Below are positions 6,686-7,876 of a stretch of 7,876 nucleotides of DNA, in pieces. The position numbers and the translations under genes were made by a program. The stretch comes from Dysgonamonadaceae bacterium. GTDB lineage: Bacteria; Bacteroidota; Bacteroidia; Bacteroidales; Azobacteroidaceae. The stretch is from NCBI GenBank assembly GCA_031255425.1, contig JAIRSN010000058.1:1-7876 (forward strand). The letters run 5' to 3'. The notes beneath the pieces were generated by a model. That model worked only from the letters and a program-made list of their open reading frames with translations, made no database searches and was not told the origin of the DNA. Position 1 is the stretch's first letter. Every line of letters starts with the position of its first letter.

Positions 6686-7582
6686 ATGAGACAACGTGAG
6701 GATAATAACAAAAGCGTAAAGTACTTGTCAAACAGTAATTTCGATGAGTTATGGGGATTGACGGTGAATACGGTTGGTCATCAGAATATAGAAGCCCACA
6801 AGCCTTATCCGACGCAAAATCATCCGAATTCATATCTTTTTTCAACGGAAAAAGGGCGAATACTGGATGAATACCAATTCCTCTACGTTGCCCGTGGTGA
6901 GGGATCCTTCGTTTCCAAAAGCTGCAAGGAAATTAAAATCCGTACCGGGAACCTGTTTTTCCTTTTTCCAAACGAATGGCACAATTTCAGTCCGAACGAA
7001 GAAACCGGATGGGAAGAATACTGGATCGGATTTAAAGGGGCAGATATAGACCGGTTGTGCGAAAACGGGTTTTTCAATAAGTCGAAACCGGTTTTTAATA
7101 TCGGTTACAATAATACCATTATCGAACTTTTCGACCAAGCCATCAAAGCGACAAATGAACGTGAAACCGGATTGCAACAGATGCTTGCCGGACTCGTCAA
7201 ATATATGCTGGGGATTATTTATTCCATTAATAAGCAATCTTTTTTCGATGAACAGACACTCCCTGTGAAGATTGAAGAAGCGAAGAAAATCATGAAGGAC
7301 AATTTCCACTTGAATATCTCGCCGGCGGATATTGCCGACAGACTGTGCCTGAGCTATTCTCATTTCAGAAAGATATTCAAGGAATATACGGGATACGCTC
7401 CCAAGCAATATATCATGGAATTAAAGATCAATAAAAGCAAAGAACTGCTGACAACTACCAATATGTACCTGAAAGAAATTTCACACAGCGCCGGTTTCGA
7501 AAATGTAGAATATTTTTGCAGCCTTTTCAAGAAAAATGTGGGAATTTCGCCGGCTGCCTATCGGAACAAAACGAAGGAGTAG
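6686..7582 (+). CDS. AraC-family transcriptional regulator with cupin-like sensor domain
   Basis: A 298-residue cytoplasmic DNA-binding protein of usual AraC-family length. Seen: an N-terminal sugar-sensing (AraC-binding, cupin-like) domain at about 35-118 with HPNSYLFSTEKGRILDEY (46-63), the GEGSF turn (71-75), GNLFFLFPNEWHNFSP (88-103, including the conserved Trp-His) and GWEEYWIGFKG (108-118). The C-terminal AraC double helix-turn-helix has its first helix pair at about 214-236 (ADIADRLCLSYSHFRKIFK) and its second at about 262-286 (LKEISHSAGFENVEYFCSLF), closing with GISPAAYRN. Family knowledge: such proteins usually activate adjacent carbohydrate operons when a sugar binds the cupin; in Bacteroides thetaiotaomicron an AraC-type protein controls L-rhamnose use. 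It is divergent from the PUL genes across a shared 176-base gap, so it is the likely activator of that operon. The effector is unknown. Its coding sequence looks more AT-rich than the rhamnosidase gene. Confidence 0.95.
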   Translation: MRQREDNNKSVKYLSNSNFDELWGLTVNTVGHQNIEAHKPYPTQNHPNSYLFSTEKGRILDEYQFLYVARGEGSFVSKSCKEIKIRTGNLFFLFPNEWHNFSPNEETGWEEYWIGFKGADIDRLCENGFFNKSKPVFNIGYNNTIIELFDQAIKATNERETGLQQMLAGLVKYMLGIIYSINKQSFFDEQTLPVKIEEAKKIMKDNFHLNISPADIADRLCLSYSHFRKIFKEYTGYAPKQYIMELKINKSKELLTTTNMYLKEISHSAGFENVEYFCSLFKKNVGISPAAYRNKTKE

Positions 7583-7876
7583 GTAAGCCATAACCGTTTT
7601 TCAAGGTTCGTCTTCTCGCCATTATTTCATCCATATCTTCCGGTTTCCCGATGCAGGGGAGCGCATTTTCCGCCGCATTCTCAAGCATTTTCCACGACAT
7701 GTCGGAGGCGATGACACTGTCTCTGACGGTGGGGAATCCCAGGTTCCGGCCTTCGATAATGGAACGGGCGAAAACGTTCACAATCACATTAATCTTCTTA
7801 TCGTTGAAATCGTCGGCCATTATAACCGTTTTGTTGATTCCGTGCAGTTGAACGGTTGCTTTTTTGAAGTCGTGCG
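7527..7876 (-). CDS. Putative Gfo/Idh/MocA-type oxidoreductase, C-terminal part (5' end beyond window)
   Basis: A minus-strand frame runs in from the right edge without a stop and ends at TGA 7529-7527, giving about 116 residues of C-terminus. The ATG at 7820 is internal, because the frame continues upstream through sensible sequence (HDFKKATVQLHGINKTVI). The segment VFARSIIEGRNLGFPTV, followed by RDSVIASDMSWKMLENA, resembles the end of the Gfo/Idh/MocA substrate domain, where a phrase of the type SI-x-GR precedes TVRD and a final helix. No cofactor-binding region is in view, so this assignment is weak and it could be another metabolic enzyme. The last 24 or so residues (after RRRTLKN) look low in family character and lie partly antisense to the end of the regulator gene. 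The two genes overlap tail to tail by 56 bases, so a later frameshift or a genuinely long tail is possible. A link to rhamnose or other sugar metabolism is only suggested by location. Confidence 0.6.
   Translation of the reverse strand, partial: HDFKKATVQLHGINKTVIMADDFNDKKINVIVNVFARSIIEGRNLGFPTVRDSVIASDMSWKMLENAAENALPCIGKPEDMDEIMARRRTLKNGYGLPTPSFCSDRQPAKFPHFS

Noticed and set aside
6842..7408. Minus-strand open frame of 188 residues within the regulator gene
   Set aside because: Antisense to the cupin and first helix-turn-helix of a clear AraC-family protein; no independent support.
1..7876. Insertion sequences, CRISPR arrays, tRNA or rRNA genes
   Set aside because: No transposase coding sequence, terminal inverted repeats flanking a gene, regularly spaced repeats or RNA-gene signatures were found on reading both strands.

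Overview
The window looks like part of a Bacteroidota (probably Bacteroidales) genome carrying most of a polysaccharide utilization locus (PUL). The evidence is a SusC-like TonB-dependent receptor next to a SusD-like lipoprotein, lipoproteins with Bacteroidota-type signal peptides, a BACON-like domain, exact TAnnTTTG promoter -7 elements in an AT-rich divergent gap, and starts without strong Shine-Dalgarno sequences. Species cannot be named from this sequence. Coding GC content varies: one 60-base line in the rhamnosidase (421-480) has 40 G+C, while one in the regulator (6721-6780) has 25.

Layout, left to right: (1) 1-599, minus strand, the N-terminal 199 residues of a GH78-type alpha-L-rhamnosidase whose catalytic domain lies beyond the left edge. 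(2) 600-750, an intergenic gap holding a strong minus-strand intrinsic-terminator structure (636-673) and weaker foldable sequence before it. (3) 751-2544, a SusD-like glycan-binding lipoprotein. (4) 2557-5520, a SusC-like outer-membrane transporter, 12 bases upstream of susD in the direction of transcription. (5) 5521-5597, a short gap with a 16-bp hairpin. (6) 5598-6509, a lipoprotein with a BACON/Ig-like domain and a second beta-rich domain of unknown function. (7) 6510-6685, a very AT-rich divergent control region. (8) 6686-7582, plus strand, an AraC-family regulator with a cupin-like sensor domain. (9) 7527-7876, minus strand, the C-terminal part of a gene running off the right edge, tentatively a Gfo/Idh/MocA-type oxidoreductase, overlapping the regulator gene tail to tail.

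The genes can be read together as follows. The regulator, probably sensing a sugar or breakdown product, controls a leftward unit lipoprotein - susC - susD - rhamnosidase. The lipoproteins bind a glycan at the cell surface, SusC/SusD import oligosaccharides with TonB energy, and the rhamnosidase removes terminal alpha-L-rhamnose. The rhamnosidase suggests a rhamnose-bearing plant or microbial glycan, but the substrate is inferred from that one partial gene. The least ordinary points are the lipoprotein placed before susC instead of after susD, its unassigned C-terminal domain, and the terminator-like hairpins in both larger intercistronic gaps. Those hairpins could set different expression levels for binding protein, transporter pair and enzyme. 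I see no sign of a wholly new system, insertion sequence, CRISPR array or RNA gene.
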